DNA of 64,000 bases from Methylocystis sp. ATCC 49242 (GTDB lineage: Bacteria; Pseudomonadota; Alphaproteobacteria; Rhizobiales; Beijerinckiaceae), in assembly GCF_000188155.2 (NCBI RefSeq), contig NZ_KE124774.1:780736-844735 (forward strand). Direction: 5' to 3'. Positions 1 through 8,933 of this stretch are shown here, piece after piece. The number at the start of each line of letters is the position of its first letter. Within the stretch, counting starts at the first letter, position 1. The notes under the pieces are model-generated. The model ran no database searches. It saw only the letters and a program-made list of their open reading frames with translations, and was not told the DNA's origin. A program made the translations under genes and the position numbers.

Positions 1-57
1 CGCGGCGCGAAGGCGTATGAAGCGGTCAATGATGACCCTCGTCAAAACTTGGCGCTG

Positions 58-681
58 ATGCCCGAAATCGCTCCCGGCGCGTTCCATTATCCCGGCTTTC
101 TCGATGGCCGGGCGCAGGAGGCCCTTGCGCGGGAGATCGCGGAGGTCATCGCGCAGGCGCCGCTCTTCGTGTCGCTAATGCCGAAGAGCGGCCTGCCGAT
201 GTCGGTGCGCATGACCAATTGCGGGCCGCTCGGCTGGATGAGCGACAAGGACAAGGGCTATCGCTACGAGCCGCGCCATCCCGAGACGAGCGAGCCCTGG
301 CCCCCGATGCCGCAAATGCTGCTCGATACTTGGGACGCGTTGACGGGCTATCCGAAGCCGCCCGAGGCCTGCCTCGTCAACGTCTATTCGGACGACGCGA
401 AAATGGGTCTGCATCAGGACCGCGACGAAGCGGACTTCGACGCGCCGATACTCTCCCTGTCGCTCGGCGCCGATTGCCGCTTCCGGCTGAGCGGTCCGCG
501 CCGGGCCGACAAGTCGATCGCCTTCGTGCTTGCCGCCGGCGACGCGCTCGTTCTCTCCGGCCCGTCACGCCGCTCTTTTCATGGCGTCGACCGCATCCTG
601 CCGACTGTCCACGCCGAATTGCCGGCGCCGCTCGCAGGGGTGGGCGCGCGGGTCAACCTCACTTTGCGTCGTGTTACATGA
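58..681 (+). CDS. alkB: AlkB-family Fe(II)/2-oxoglutarate dioxygenase
   Basis: Oxidative demethylase of the AlkB family, which in characterised members removes alkyl groups from DNA or RNA bases using Fe(II) and 2-oxoglutarate. From the ATG at 58 it is 207 aa, close to the usual size. Visible family features are N108-x-Y110, the iron ligands H119-x-D121 and H175, and the C-terminal RxNxTxR signature (R198 to R204) that binds 2-oxoglutarate and substrate. The reading frame is open to the left edge and a TTG lies at 49, so the true start may be further upstream; no clear ribosome binding site precedes 58. The family call is firm, the substrate is unknown. Confidence 0.85.
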   Translation: MPEIAPGAFHYPGFLDGRAQEALAREIAEVIAQAPLFVSLMPKSGLPMSVRMTNCGPLGWMSDKDKGYRYEPRHPETSEPWPPMPQMLLDTWDALTGYPKPPEACLVNVYSDDAKMGLHQDRDEADFDAPILSLSLGADCRFRLSGPRRADKSIAFVLAAGDALVLSGPSRRSFHGVDRILPTVHAELPAPLAGVGARVNLTLRRVT

Positions 682-900
682 GCGCCGACCGCGGATCGCG
701 GTTCAGCTTCGGTTCACTGCGCACGGGATAATCTCCCAACCGTTCGAGAGTCGGGGTCTGGCGTATTGTCTCGGGGCGCACCTTCGTTGTAGTTTCGAAG
801 TCGTCTAAAGAGCGCCACAGAGGCGCCAACTTTTGGCCAGGCGCGTTTCAAGAAAAGGGCGGACGCTGAAGTGGACGCCGAGATGAGGAAAGGAACAAGG

Positions 901-1299
901 ATGAAGACGATTTCCCTGCTGACGTTCGCTGCGAGCGTCGCTTTCGCCGCTTCCGCCGGCCAGGCTTTCGCTGGCGGCGACGCCGCGGCGGGCGAGAAGG
1001 TCTTCGCCAAGTGCAAAGCCTGCCATCAGGTTGGCGAAGGCGCCAAGAACGCCGTCGCGCCGCAGCTCAACGGCATCGACGGCCGCAAGGCTGGCTCGGT
1101 TGAGGGCTACAACTATTCCGAGCCGATGAAGGCCTCCGGCATCGCGTGGGACGAGGCGTCCTTCAAGGAGTTCATCAAGAACCCGAAGGCCAAGGTCCCC
1201 GGCACGAAGATGATCTTCCAGGGTCTCGCTTCCGACGGCGACCAGGAGAACGTCTGGGCCTACATCGCCCAGTTCGGCGCCGACGGAAAGAAGAAGTAA
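901..1299 (+). CDS. Secreted class I cytochrome c (c2/c550 type)
   Basis: Small periplasmic electron carrier, 132 aa. A Sec signal peptide occupies about residues 1-24 (cleavage near AFA-GG). The haem is attached through C38-K-A-C41-H42, with H42 as the proximal ligand and M104 (in GTKMIF) as the likely distal ligand, the arrangement of mitochondrial-type cytochrome c and bacterial c2. The ATG at 901 follows a purine-rich AGGAACAAGG; an upstream start at 871 would put extra charged residues before the signal peptide and is less likely. A strong terminator follows directly, so it is probably monocistronic. The redox partner cannot be told from context. Confidence 0.9.
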   Translation: MKTISLLTFAASVAFAASAGQAFAGGDAAAGEKVFAKCKACHQVGEGAKNAVAPQLNGIDGRKAGSVEGYNYSEPMKASGIAWDEASFKEFIKNPKAKVPGTKMIFQGLASDGDQENVWAYIAQFGADGKKK

Positions 1300-1328
1300 G
1301 AATCAGGATCTTTCGCGATCCAGAGAAG

Positions 1329-1353
1329 CGGCCCTCCGGGGCCGTTTTTTTTT
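1329..1353 (+). terminator. Rho-independent terminator of the cytochrome c gene
   Basis: A six-base-pair GC stem (CGGCCC / GGGCCG) with a TCCG loop is followed directly by nine T residues, about 30 bases after the cytochrome c stop codon. This is a textbook intrinsic terminator. Confidence 0.9.
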
Positions 1354-1595
1354 GGCGCGCCGCCAGCGCTGTATCGAATTTGCCACAGTCAAGAACAATT
1401 ACTTTTGTAGGCAATGAAACAATTCCAACAAAGGCGTTTTGACTGCTTTGCGCCAATAGACGGCATCTTTTTACAAGACTTCCAACATCAGCTGGCGCGC
1501 GTTGACGGAAATCATATCCTAAGAATACTTGAGAAACAGACCGCAGCTTGAGTCCTGTCACGACTCTTGCGCCAGTTGTTCCTTTGGAGCCCGCC

Positions 1596-4043
1596 ATGAC
1601 GCCTGTTTCCTTGCCCGCGAAGCGTATTCGTCGCCCCTTGGTCAGCCTCTGCGCGCTCAGCGCCGCATTGGCGATTTATAACGACGCTGCGCGGGCCCAA
1701 CAGGTTTTGCCCGGTATCGACGTCGGCGGACGCCGTCAGGTTTCAAGGTCGGGAACGCCGCGCGCGGCGGCGCCCAGAACTTCGGCTCCCGCAGTCGCCG
1801 CTTCCTCCGGGCCTGCGGTTCCCGGTCCCGCCTCGGGCCCGGCTCCCTTCGTGCCGCCAGGCCAGCATATCTGGCGCGGGCCGACCGGCGTCGTCGGCTA
1901 TCTGGCGCGCGGCACCTCGACCGCGACCAAGACCGACACGCCGATCATGGACATTCCGCAGTCCATCACGATCATCACGCAGCAGCAGCTTCAGGACCGC
2001 AACAGCCTGACGCTGAATCAGGCGCTGACCTATGTGCCGGGCGTGACCGTTGCGCAGGGCGAGGGCCAGCGCGACCAGATCACCATTCGCGGACAACCGA
2101 CCACCGCCGACTTCTACACGGACGGCGTGCGCGACGACGCGGAATATTATCGCGACCTCTACAACATGCAGGCCGTCGAGGTCCTCAAGGGTCCGAGCGC
2201 GCTGATCTTCGGCCGCGGCGGCGGCGGCGGCGTCGTCAACCGCGTGACGAAGAAGGCTGATGGCGAGACGCTGCGCAACGTGCAGGTGAGCACGGGCAGC
2301 TTCGGCCGCAAGCGCGTGACCGTGGATGTGGGTCAGGCCATTTCAGACACGCTGGCCTTCCGCATCAATGGGCTCTACGAGCAGTCATACAGCTACCGCA
2401 ACTTCTTCGACATGCAGCGGTACGGAATCAATCCGACCTTCACCTGGAAGCCGCTCGACAAGACCTTCGTGACGCTCAGCTACGAGCATTACCACGACGA
2501 CCGTTTCCTCGACCGCGGCATTCCTTCAGCGAATTTCAATCAGGCGCAGCCGATTCTGGATATCCAGAAACTCGGCTTCACCAACATCTTCCAGGGATAT
2601 CCGGCTCCGACGAACAGCTGGACCTTCTTCGGCAATCCCGACGCCAATTACGCCAAGGTCGACGTTGATCGCGCTGCCCTCATGCTCGACCACACCACGG
2701 ATTTCGGCGTCAACATCAAGAACCAGACAGTCTTCGCGAATTACGCGAAGTTCTATCAGAACACCTTCGCCAACTCTGCTGTCCAGTTCACGGGCGGCGG
2801 CTGCGGCGGAACGGTTCCGCCCTGCGTGAACATCTCGGGTTACAACAACGAAACGCCGCGGCAGAACATCTTCAATCAGACCGACATTACTTATAAATTC
2901 CAGATGACCCCGGAGATCCGGCACACATTCCTTGCGGGCATGGAGTTCGGCAACCAGAAGTCCGACTCGAACCGCAACAATGCGCGGTTCAACAACTTCT
3001 TCACTGGCTCCAGCTCGATCAACACTTTCTATGGCTTCCCGACGATCTGGAATCCGGTTGTCTTCAACAATCCCAAGTTCCGCCGTCACACGGATCTCGA
3101 TCTCGCGGCCGGCTACGTGCAGGACCAGATCGCGGTCACGAAATATTTCGACGTGATCGCCGGCGTTCGCTACGACAGCTTCAATCTCAAATTCGTCAAC
3201 AATCTTCCGAACGCCAAGCCGACCTTCGACAACTACTGGGGCCAGACGATTTACAGCAACAGCAATCGCTGGTCGCCGCGCTTTGGTCTGGTGTTCAAGC
3301 CCTTCGAGCAGCTCTCGCTTTACGGCAGCTACTCGCGCTCGTTCCTGCCCGCCTCCGGCGATCAGTTCACCACGATATCTGTCTCCTCGTCGACGTTGCA
3401 GCCGCAGGGCTTTGAAAATATCGAAGCGGGCTTCAAGGCCGAGATCACGCCGCGACTGCTGTTCACGGGCGCGATCTACCAGCTCAACCGCACCAACCAG
3501 CCGATCAACATCAACGCCTTCTACAATGTGCTCACCAACACGCAGACCAACGGCGGCGAACTGGCGCTCGTCGGCTATGTGACGGACCAGTGGGAGGTGT
3601 CGGTCGGCTACGGCAATCAGGGCGCCTATGTCACGAGTTCCGACAGAAATGCGGTCCTATCTCAAATCATCACCGGCAGCAGCAGCGCGCCGTTCTTTAC
3701 CGAAAAGGGCAAGGTCGTTCCGTCGGTTCCCAAGAACACTTTCACCTTCTGGAACAAATACGACGTGTCCTCGATCTTCGGCCTCAATCCGGGCATGCTC
3801 GGACTTGGCGGCGGCATGATCTACAACGACAAGTTCTATGCGTCGCTGGACAACGCCGTGATCATCCCGGGCTACGCCCGCTTCGACGGCGCCGTCTATG
3901 TGAAGATCAACGAGAATATTTCCGGACAGGTGAATATCGAAAATATTCTCGGCGCGAACTACTACGCCTCGGCGCACAACAACAACAACATCATGCCCGG
4001 CGCGCCGCGGTCGGCCTTCGTGACGATCAACGCGAAGTTCTAG
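1596..4043 (+). CDS. TonB-dependent siderophore receptor
   Basis: Outer-membrane ferric-siderophore receptor, 815 aa from the ATG at 1596, which has GGAG eight bases upstream; a TTG at 1548 is an alternative without such a site. A signal peptide ends near ARAQQ (about residue 34), followed by an unusually long Ala/Pro/Ser-rich linker of roughly 60 residues. The plug domain comes next (DIPQSITIIT, then the NQAL..VPGVTVAQGEGQR stretch and VEVLKGPSALIFGRGGGGG), then a beta-barrel ending in a terminal aromatic residue (NAKF). The plug resembles FhuE/Fiu/FcuA-type receptors, so a hydroxamate or catecholate ligand is possible but not shown. No TonB, ExbBD or siderophore genes lie nearby, and no convincing Fur/Irr/RirA site was recognised. 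Confidence 0.92.
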   Translation: MTPVSLPAKRIRRPLVSLCALSAALAIYNDAARAQQVLPGIDVGGRRQVSRSGTPRAAAPRTSAPAVAASSGPAVPGPASGPAPFVPPGQHIWRGPTGVVGYLARGTSTATKTDTPIMDIPQSITIITQQQLQDRNSLTLNQALTYVPGVTVAQGEGQRDQITIRGQPTTADFYTDGVRDDAEYYRDLYNMQAVEVLKGPSALIFGRGGGGGVVNRVTKKADGETLRNVQVSTGSFGRKRVTVDVGQAISDTLAFRINGLYEQSYSYRNFFDMQRYGINPTFTWKPLDKTFVTLSYEHYHDDRFLDRGIPSANFNQAQPILDIQKLGFTNIFQGYPAPTNSWTFFGNPDANYAKVDVDRAALMLDHTTDFGVNIKNQTVFANYAKFYQNTFANSAVQFTGGGCGGTVPPCVNISGYNNETPRQNIFNQTDITYKFQMTPEIRHTFLAGMEFGNQKSDSNRNNARFNNFFTGSSSINTFYGFPTIWNPVVFNNPKFRRHTDLDLAAGYVQDQIAVTKYFDVIAGVRYDSFNLKFVNNLPNAKPTFDNYWGQTIYSNSNRWSPRFGLVFKPFEQLSLYGSYSRSFLPASGDQFTTISVSSSTLQPQGFENIEAGFKAEITPRLLFTGAIYQLNRTNQPININAFYNVLTNTQTNGGELALVGYVTDQWEVSVGYGNQGAYVTSSDRNAVLSQIITGSSSAPFFTEKGKVVPSVPKNTFTFWNKYDVSSIFGLNPGMLGLGGGMIYNDKFYASLDNAVIIPGYARFDGAVYVKINENISGQVNIENILGANYYASAHNNNNIMPGAPRSAFVTINAKF

Positions 4044-4054
4044 GAAGCGCGCAT

Positions 4055-4090
4055 GATGCTGGTTGAACCCTCAACGGGTTCTCCAGCATC
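4055..4090. repeat. Inverted repeat after the siderophore receptor gene
   Basis: The arms GATGCTGG and CCAGCATC enclose a second pairing GAACCC / GGGTTC with a short loop. It lies twelve bases after the receptor stop codon. There is no T-tract, so it may be a weak or Rho-assisted terminator, or a structure protecting the mRNA end. Confidence 0.5.
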
Positions 4091-4229
4091 TCGCGCCACC
4101 AGGAGAGCGGCGCTGGCGTCTCGCTTCCCGTCTTGGGATGGACTATAGGAGCGGCGTCAGTCACATCCGTAAACGCGGAGCAGGCGAGGCGATCGGCCTC
4201 CCGCGCCGCGCGACGGCTACAAGAGCGCC

Positions 4230-5639
4230 ATGACCCGCCGACCCGACGAAGTATCATCCGACCTCATGCAGCCCCTCGAGACGCTGCCGGTGTTCTATCC
4301 GCTTGCCGGCAAGCGGGTCATCGTCATCGGCGGCGGGGAGGGGGCCGCCTGGAAGGTCGATCTCGCCGCCGCCACCGGGGCGCAGGTCGACGTATTTGCG
4401 CTGGAGCCATGCGAAAAACTGCGTGAGATCGCCGCCGGACGGGACAATGTCGCATTGCATGCGCGACCGGCCGAAGCCGCCGATTTTACCGGCGTGGCTC
4501 TCGCTTTCGGCTCGACCTTCGACGACGCCGAGGCGGAGGCCGCCCGCGCCGCGGCGACTGCGGCTGGCGTGCCGCTGAATCTGGCCGACCGGCCGTCGAT
4601 GAGCGATTTCATCATGGGCGCCATCGTCAACCGCTCGCCCCTCGTGATTGGGGTTTCGACCGGCGGCGCGTCGCCCGTATTCGCGCAGGCCGTTCGCGGG
4701 CGGATCGAGTCGCTCGTGCCGGCGACTTTCGCCGCCTGGGCGAAGGCGGCGCAGGCGTGGCGCCCGCAGGTGCTGGCCTCGGGCCTGGACTTTCTCGCGC
4801 GGCGGGACTTCTGGCGTCGCTTCACGCGCCTCGCTTTCCGCGACATCGAGCGGGCGCCGACCGACCACGACCGCGACGCCCTGCTGGCCGAGGCGCGCGC
4901 TGCCGGCGACGACGCCGCGCGGGGCCGCGTGACTCTCGTCGGTGCGGGGCCGGGCGATCCCGAACTGGTCACGCTCAAGGGCATGCGAGCGCTGGCGGGC
5001 GCAGACGTCGTCCTTTTCGACGATCTCGTGCCGGCGAGCATTCTCGATTTTGCCCGCCGCGAGGCGACGCGCATCAACGTGGGCAAGCGGGGCTATGCCC
5101 CATCGGTGCGACAGGAGGAGATCACTTCCCTCCTCGTCGAGCTGGCCCGCGCGGGCAAGAATGTCGTGCGACTGAAGGGCGGCGACCCGTTGATATTCGG
5201 CCGCGCCAATGAGGAAATCGCCGCGCTGCGCGAGGCGGGTTTCACCATCGAGATCGTGCCGGGCGTCACGGCCGCCTGCGCCGGGGCCGCAGCTCTTGGG
5301 GCGTCGCTGACGAGCCGCGAGACCGCCCGCCGCGTGCAGTTCATCACCGCTCATACAAAGGACGGCGAATTCCCCGAGGATTTCGACTGGGGCGCGCTCG
5401 CCGACAAGCGCGCCACGACGGCGGTCTATATGGGCAATCGCACATTGCCCACCCTCTCGCGAAGGCTTCTGCAGGAAGGCATGGCGCATGACACGCCGGC
5501 CTTTGTGATCGAGCGGGCCTCGACGCCCGACGAGCGGATCATCAAGGGCACGATCGCCGATCTTCCGGAGAAGGTTGCGGGAGAGTCGCTCGTCGGGCCG
5601 GTGATGGTGCTGATCGGTTGGGCTTTGGTGGAAAACTAA
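4230..5639 (+). CDS. cysG: Siroheme synthase (trifunctional CysG)
   Basis: Makes sirohaem, the cofactor of sulfite and nitrite reductases, from uroporphyrinogen III. The 469-aa protein has the two expected halves: an N-terminal precorrin-2 dehydrogenase/ferrochelatase with a Rossmann GGGEGA motif (about residues 29-36) and a C-terminal SAM-dependent uroporphyrinogen-III methyltransferase with VGAGPGDP (about 237-244) and VRLKGGDPLIFGR (about 313-325). Length matches the full CysG fusion. A second ATG at 4266 is a possible start. The hemC and hemD genes, which supply its substrate, lie close by on the other strand. Confidence 0.93.
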   Translation: MTRRPDEVSSDLMQPLETLPVFYPLAGKRVIVIGGGEGAAWKVDLAAATGAQVDVFALEPCEKLREIAAGRDNVALHARPAEAADFTGVALAFGSTFDDAEAEAARAAATAAGVPLNLADRPSMSDFIMGAIVNRSPLVIGVSTGGASPVFAQAVRGRIESLVPATFAAWAKAAQAWRPQVLASGLDFLARRDFWRRFTRLAFRDIERAPTDHDRDALLAEARAAGDDAARGRVTLVGAGPGDPELVTLKGMRALAGADVVLFDDLVPASILDFARREATRINVGKRGYAPSVRQEEITSLLVELARAGKNVVRLKGGDPLIFGRANEEIAALREAGFTIEIVPGVTAACAGAAALGASLTSRETARRVQFITAHTKDGEFPEDFDWGALADKRATTAVYMGNRTLPTLSRRLLQEGMAHDTPAFVIERASTPDERIIKGTIADLPEKVAGESLVGPVMVLIGWALVEN

Positions 5640-5684
5640 TTCGGTTCTAGTGTGGCGCCTGGCTTTTATCAGGCGGAGCGCGGG

Positions 5685-7235
5685 ATGCCGATTTCGAGAC
5701 GCGATATATTGCTGTCGTCAGGCTTTGGCTTGCTGGCGCCGGGCTTTGCCCATGCGCGCGTCAGACCGACGGCGCCGCGTGACGCCGTCGAACGTCATCT
5801 TCCCGCTCTCGATCGTCTCGTCGCCGACACGATGAAAAAGACCGGCGTCCCCGGAATGTCCGTCGCGGTCGTCAGTCATAATCGCGTCGTTTATCTCAAG
5901 GGCTTCGGCGTGCGGCGGGCAGGGAGCCCGGAGCCAGTCGACGCCGACACGGTCTTTGCGCTGGCGTCGCTCTCCAAGCCGCTGGCGACGACGGTCGTCG
6001 CCGGACTCGTGGGCGACGGCGTCGTGTCGTGGGACGACAAGATCGTGCGGCATGATCCGGGTTTCGCGATGAGCGATGCTTGGGTGACGCGCGAAATCAC
6101 GCTGCGGGACATGTTCTGCCATCGCAGCGGCCTGCCGGACCACGCCGGCGACCTGCTGGAAGACATCGGCTATGATCGCGGCGAAATCCTGCATCGTCTG
6201 AGATTTGTCAAACCGGCGGGAGCTTTTCGCGCGTCCTACGCCTACAACAATTTCGGGTTTACGGCGGCGGCGGTGGCCGCGGCCAGGGCGACAGGGAAAT
6301 CGTGGGAGGAGCTTTCCGCCGAGCGCCTGTATCGCCCTCTCGGCATGTCCAGCACGAGTTCGCGTCATGCGGATTTTACCGCGCGCGCAAACAGGGCTTT
6401 TGGCCATGTTCGCAGGAATGGCGCATGGGTCGTTGGCGAGCAACGCAATCCCGACGCGCAATCGCCGGCGGGCGGCGTGAGTTCATCGGCCCGCGACATG
6501 GCTGCCTGGCTTCGGCTGCAACTTGGCCGGGGAGTCGTCGAGGGGCGTGAGATCGTGAAGGCAGGGGCGCTCGACGCAAGCCATCGTCCGCAGGTCGTCA
6601 GCAAGCCGGCGGCGGATCCGATGACGACCGCTCCGGGATTTTACGGGCTCGGTTGGGACATCGGTTATAACGAACATCCGTTAGTACGGTGGGGTCATTC
6701 CGGCGCTTTTGCGCTCGGCGCCGCGACCTGCGTCAGCGTCTCGCCCTCGGAAAAGCTCGGCATCGTGGTGCTGAGCAACTCCTCGCCCGTTGGCGCGCCC
6801 GAGGCGATTTGCCGGAGCTTCTTCAATCTGGTCTTTGCGGGGAAGGTTGAAAGGGACTGGCTGACGCTCTTTGGCGGCGTCTTCGCGAAGATGATGCAGC
6901 CTGCGTATGGCCGCGACGCCGATTATGCAAAGCCGCCCATCGGCGCCGCGCCGCCCGCCGCGCTGTCGGCCTATCTCGGAAAATACAACAACGACCTCTA
7001 TGGGCCGATCGCCATTACGCAAGACGTAAACGATCTCGCTGTCAGGATCGGACCACGACTTATGCCTTACGTTATGCGTCATTATGATAGGAACATCTTT
7101 ACATTCCAACCTCCCGGCGAGAACGCCGGCGGCCCCAGCGCTGTGAGATTTACGCTGGACGGAAGTGATAAAGCGACGTCCGTGACGATCGATTATTTCA
7201 ATGAAGACGGTCAGGGCGTTTTCGTGCGCGCCTAA
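5685..7235 (+). CDS. Class C beta-lactamase-like serine hydrolase
   Basis: Serine hydrolase of the beta-lactamase/transpeptidase-like superfamily (AmpC/EstB/Pab87 type), 516 aa. Nucleophile motif S95-L-S-K98, second motif Y187-N-N189, and a late WGHSGAF that corresponds to the third (KTG/HxG) box. The N-terminus SRRDILLSSGF reads like a twin-arginine signal, suggesting periplasmic export. The ATG at 5685 has AGGCGGAG upstream; a GTG at 5652 is less likely. A C-terminal extension of about 120 residues follows the catalytic domain, as in peptidases and esterases of this group. The substrate is unknown; antibiotic resistance should not be inferred. It meets hemD tail to tail with a 4-base overlap. 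Confidence 0.85.
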   Translation: MPISRRDILLSSGFGLLAPGFAHARVRPTAPRDAVERHLPALDRLVADTMKKTGVPGMSVAVVSHNRVVYLKGFGVRRAGSPEPVDADTVFALASLSKPLATTVVAGLVGDGVVSWDDKIVRHDPGFAMSDAWVTREITLRDMFCHRSGLPDHAGDLLEDIGYDRGEILHRLRFVKPAGAFRASYAYNNFGFTAAAVAAARATGKSWEELSAERLYRPLGMSSTSSRHADFTARANRAFGHVRRNGAWVVGEQRNPDAQSPAGGVSSSARDMAAWLRLQLGRGVVEGREIVKAGALDASHRPQVVSKPAADPMTTAPGFYGLGWDIGYNEHPLVRWGHSGAFALGAATCVSVSPSEKLGIVVLSNSSPVGAPEAICRSFFNLVFAGKVERDWLTLFGGVFAKMMQPAYGRDADYAKPPIGAAPPAALSAYLGKYNNDLYGPIAITQDVNDLAVRIGPRLMPYVMRHYDRNIFTFQPPGENAGGPSAVRFTLDGSDKATSVTIDYFNEDGQGVFVRA

Positions 7236-7930
7236 ACCTGTCGCAACAGCGCGAGCAGCCGCTCTTCATTTGGCTTTTGCGCGACCCGAGGCTCGAGCGC
7301 GATGGCTCGAAGCGGCGTGGCGACGTCATCCGACAGAGCGAGATGCGTGACGCCCCCGAGGCGGGGCGTCAGCCCGACCGCTTCGGCGAGCGCGAGGAAA
7401 ATTTCGACGCTGCGGCGTGAATAGTGCAGCGCAATGTCTATGTCGCCCGCTGCGAGGGCGCGGCGCGCGTCTTCCCCAAGCGCAGTGGCGGCGCGGGCTG
7501 CATATACATCGACCGCCGTGACGCGATGCCCCGCCGCGCGCAACCCGGCTTCCAGCGCGGCCTGCCGGTCGCGGCCGGCGAGGTAAAGGAAATGCGCCGG
7601 TTGAGCATATCGCGCAAGGAGCAGCGGAAGGATCGCCTCGGCGTTGCCCGCGACGATATCGGGCCGCCAGCCCCGCGTCTCGGCGGCCTTCGCCGTCTTG
7701 GCGCCAACGGCGTGGAAGGGCAGGCGCAGCAGTGCCGATATATTCCCTGCGCATTCGACGCCCTTGGCGCTCGACGCCAGCACGGCGTCAAATTCGCCTG
7801 ACGGAATCGCGGCGCCCGTCGCGACGATCTCCAGCACCGGCGAGAGCACGGACTCAAACCCGAGCGCACGCAATTTTTCCGATGTGCGCGCAGCGTCTTC
7901 CCGCGCGCGCAGCACGAGCACGCGCTTCAC
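7232..7930 (-). CDS. hemD: Uroporphyrinogen-III synthase
   Basis: Cyclises and inverts hydroxymethylbilane to uroporphyrinogen III, the branch point to haem, sirohaem and other tetrapyrroles. At 232 aa it has the usual HemD length and weak conservation; recognisable parts are the N-terminal VLVLRAREDA, a central FLYLAGRDRQ and the ALHYSRRSVE segment. Its start overlaps the hemC stop by four bases, so hemC-hemD is a translationally coupled operon, the usual bacterial order. Identification rests on both sequence and position. Confidence 0.9.
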   Translation of the reverse strand: MKRVLVLRAREDAARTSEKLRALGFESVLSPVLEIVATGAAIPSGEFDAVLASSAKGVECAGNISALLRLPFHAVGAKTAKAAETRGWRPDIVAGNAEAILPLLLARYAQPAHFLYLAGRDRQAALEAGLRAAGHRVTAVDVYAARAATALGEDARRALAAGDIDIALHYSRRSVEIFLALAEAVGLTPRLGGVTHLALSDDVATPLRAIALEPRVAQKPNEERLLALLRQV

Positions 7931-8853
7931 ATCAACCCCGCGACGCCATGCGGTAGCTTCAGCACGATCTCATTGCCGGCGTCGGCGCCGATCATCGCGG
8001 CGTCGATGGCGCGGCCGTGGCGGCGCACGATCCAGACCTCGCTTCCGTCGGCCTTGAGCACCTCGCCATAAAAGGTGAGGTCGCCGTCCTTCACGGTTGC
8101 ATGGCCCGCGATGGGCGTGCGGCACGAGCCGTCGAGCGCGGCGAGGAACGCGCGCTCGGCGAGGAGGGCGAGGGCGGTCGCTTCGTCGAGCAGCGGCGCC
8201 AGCGCGGCGCGCGTCTCGGGGTCATTGGCGCGGGAGGTGATCCCGATGGCGCCCTGTCCGACAGCCGGCGGAAAATCGTCGAGCGGCAGAAGCGCCGTCG
8301 CGCGGTCGGCGAGACCGAGGCGCTTCAGCCCTGCGAGCGCGAGGAGCGTTGCGTCGATTTCGCCGCGCTCGACCTTGTTGAGCCGCGTATGGACGTTGCC
8401 GCGCAGGAGAGTGGTCTGCACGTCAGGACGGAGGCGCTTCACCTGCGCCGCGCGGCGCAGCGAGGCGGTGCCGACAACGGCGCCGGCGGGAAGCTGATCG
8501 AGCGTCACGCCATTGCGGCCGATCCATGCGTCGCGGGCGTCCTCGCGCGGCAGATAGCCGGCGATGACGATCTCGGCCGGCAGATGCGTCGGCAGGTCTT
8601 TCGAGGAATGAACCGCGAGGTCGATGTCCCCGGCGATGAGGGCCGAGTCCAGCTCCTTGGTGAAAAGGCCCTTGCCGCCCGACTCCGAAAGCGGCCGGTC
8701 CTGAATCTGGTCTCCGGTCGTCTTGATGATCTCGATCGCGAAATGATCCTCGGCGACGCCATGCGCTTGTGCAAGCGCGGCCCGGATCATATGGGTCTGC
8801 GCGAGCGCAAGCGGGCTGCCGCGCGTGCCGATGCGTAGGCTTCTGACCGTCAT
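7927..8853 (-). CDS. hemC: Hydroxymethylbilane synthase (porphobilinogen deaminase)
   Basis: Polymerises four porphobilinogens into hydroxymethylbilane in the cytoplasm. The 308-aa protein contains the family hallmarks: RIGTRGSPLAL near the N-terminus, the HSSKDLPT loop (about residues 83-90), TASLRR, LLRGNVHTRL, and the dipyrromethane-cofactor cysteine in GSCRTPIAG. It heads the hemC-hemD operon and is divergent from the MFS gene, with about 80 bases between them. Confidence 0.96.
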   Translation of the reverse strand: MTVRSLRIGTRGSPLALAQTHMIRAALAQAHGVAEDHFAIEIIKTTGDQIQDRPLSESGGKGLFTKELDSALIAGDIDLAVHSSKDLPTHLPAEIVIAGYLPREDARDAWIGRNGVTLDQLPAGAVVGTASLRRAAQVKRLRPDVQTTLLRGNVHTRLNKVERGEIDATLLALAGLKRLGLADRATALLPLDDFPPAVGQGAIGITSRANDPETRAALAPLLDEATALALLAERAFLAALDGSCRTPIAGHATVKDGDLTFYGEVLKADGSEVWIVRRHGRAIDAAMIGADAGNEIVLKLPHGVAGLM

Positions 8854-8933
8854 GAACTTTCCTGTGTAACGAGTTGCGCGGGACTATAGGGGCGCGGGCG
8901 GGAAGGGCAAGCCGCAGACGCGGGGAGATATCT

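Noticed and set aside
4254-5489. 411-codon frame on the minus strand opposite cysG
   Set aside because: Antisense to a complete CysG with all motifs; composition is typical of a shadow frame.
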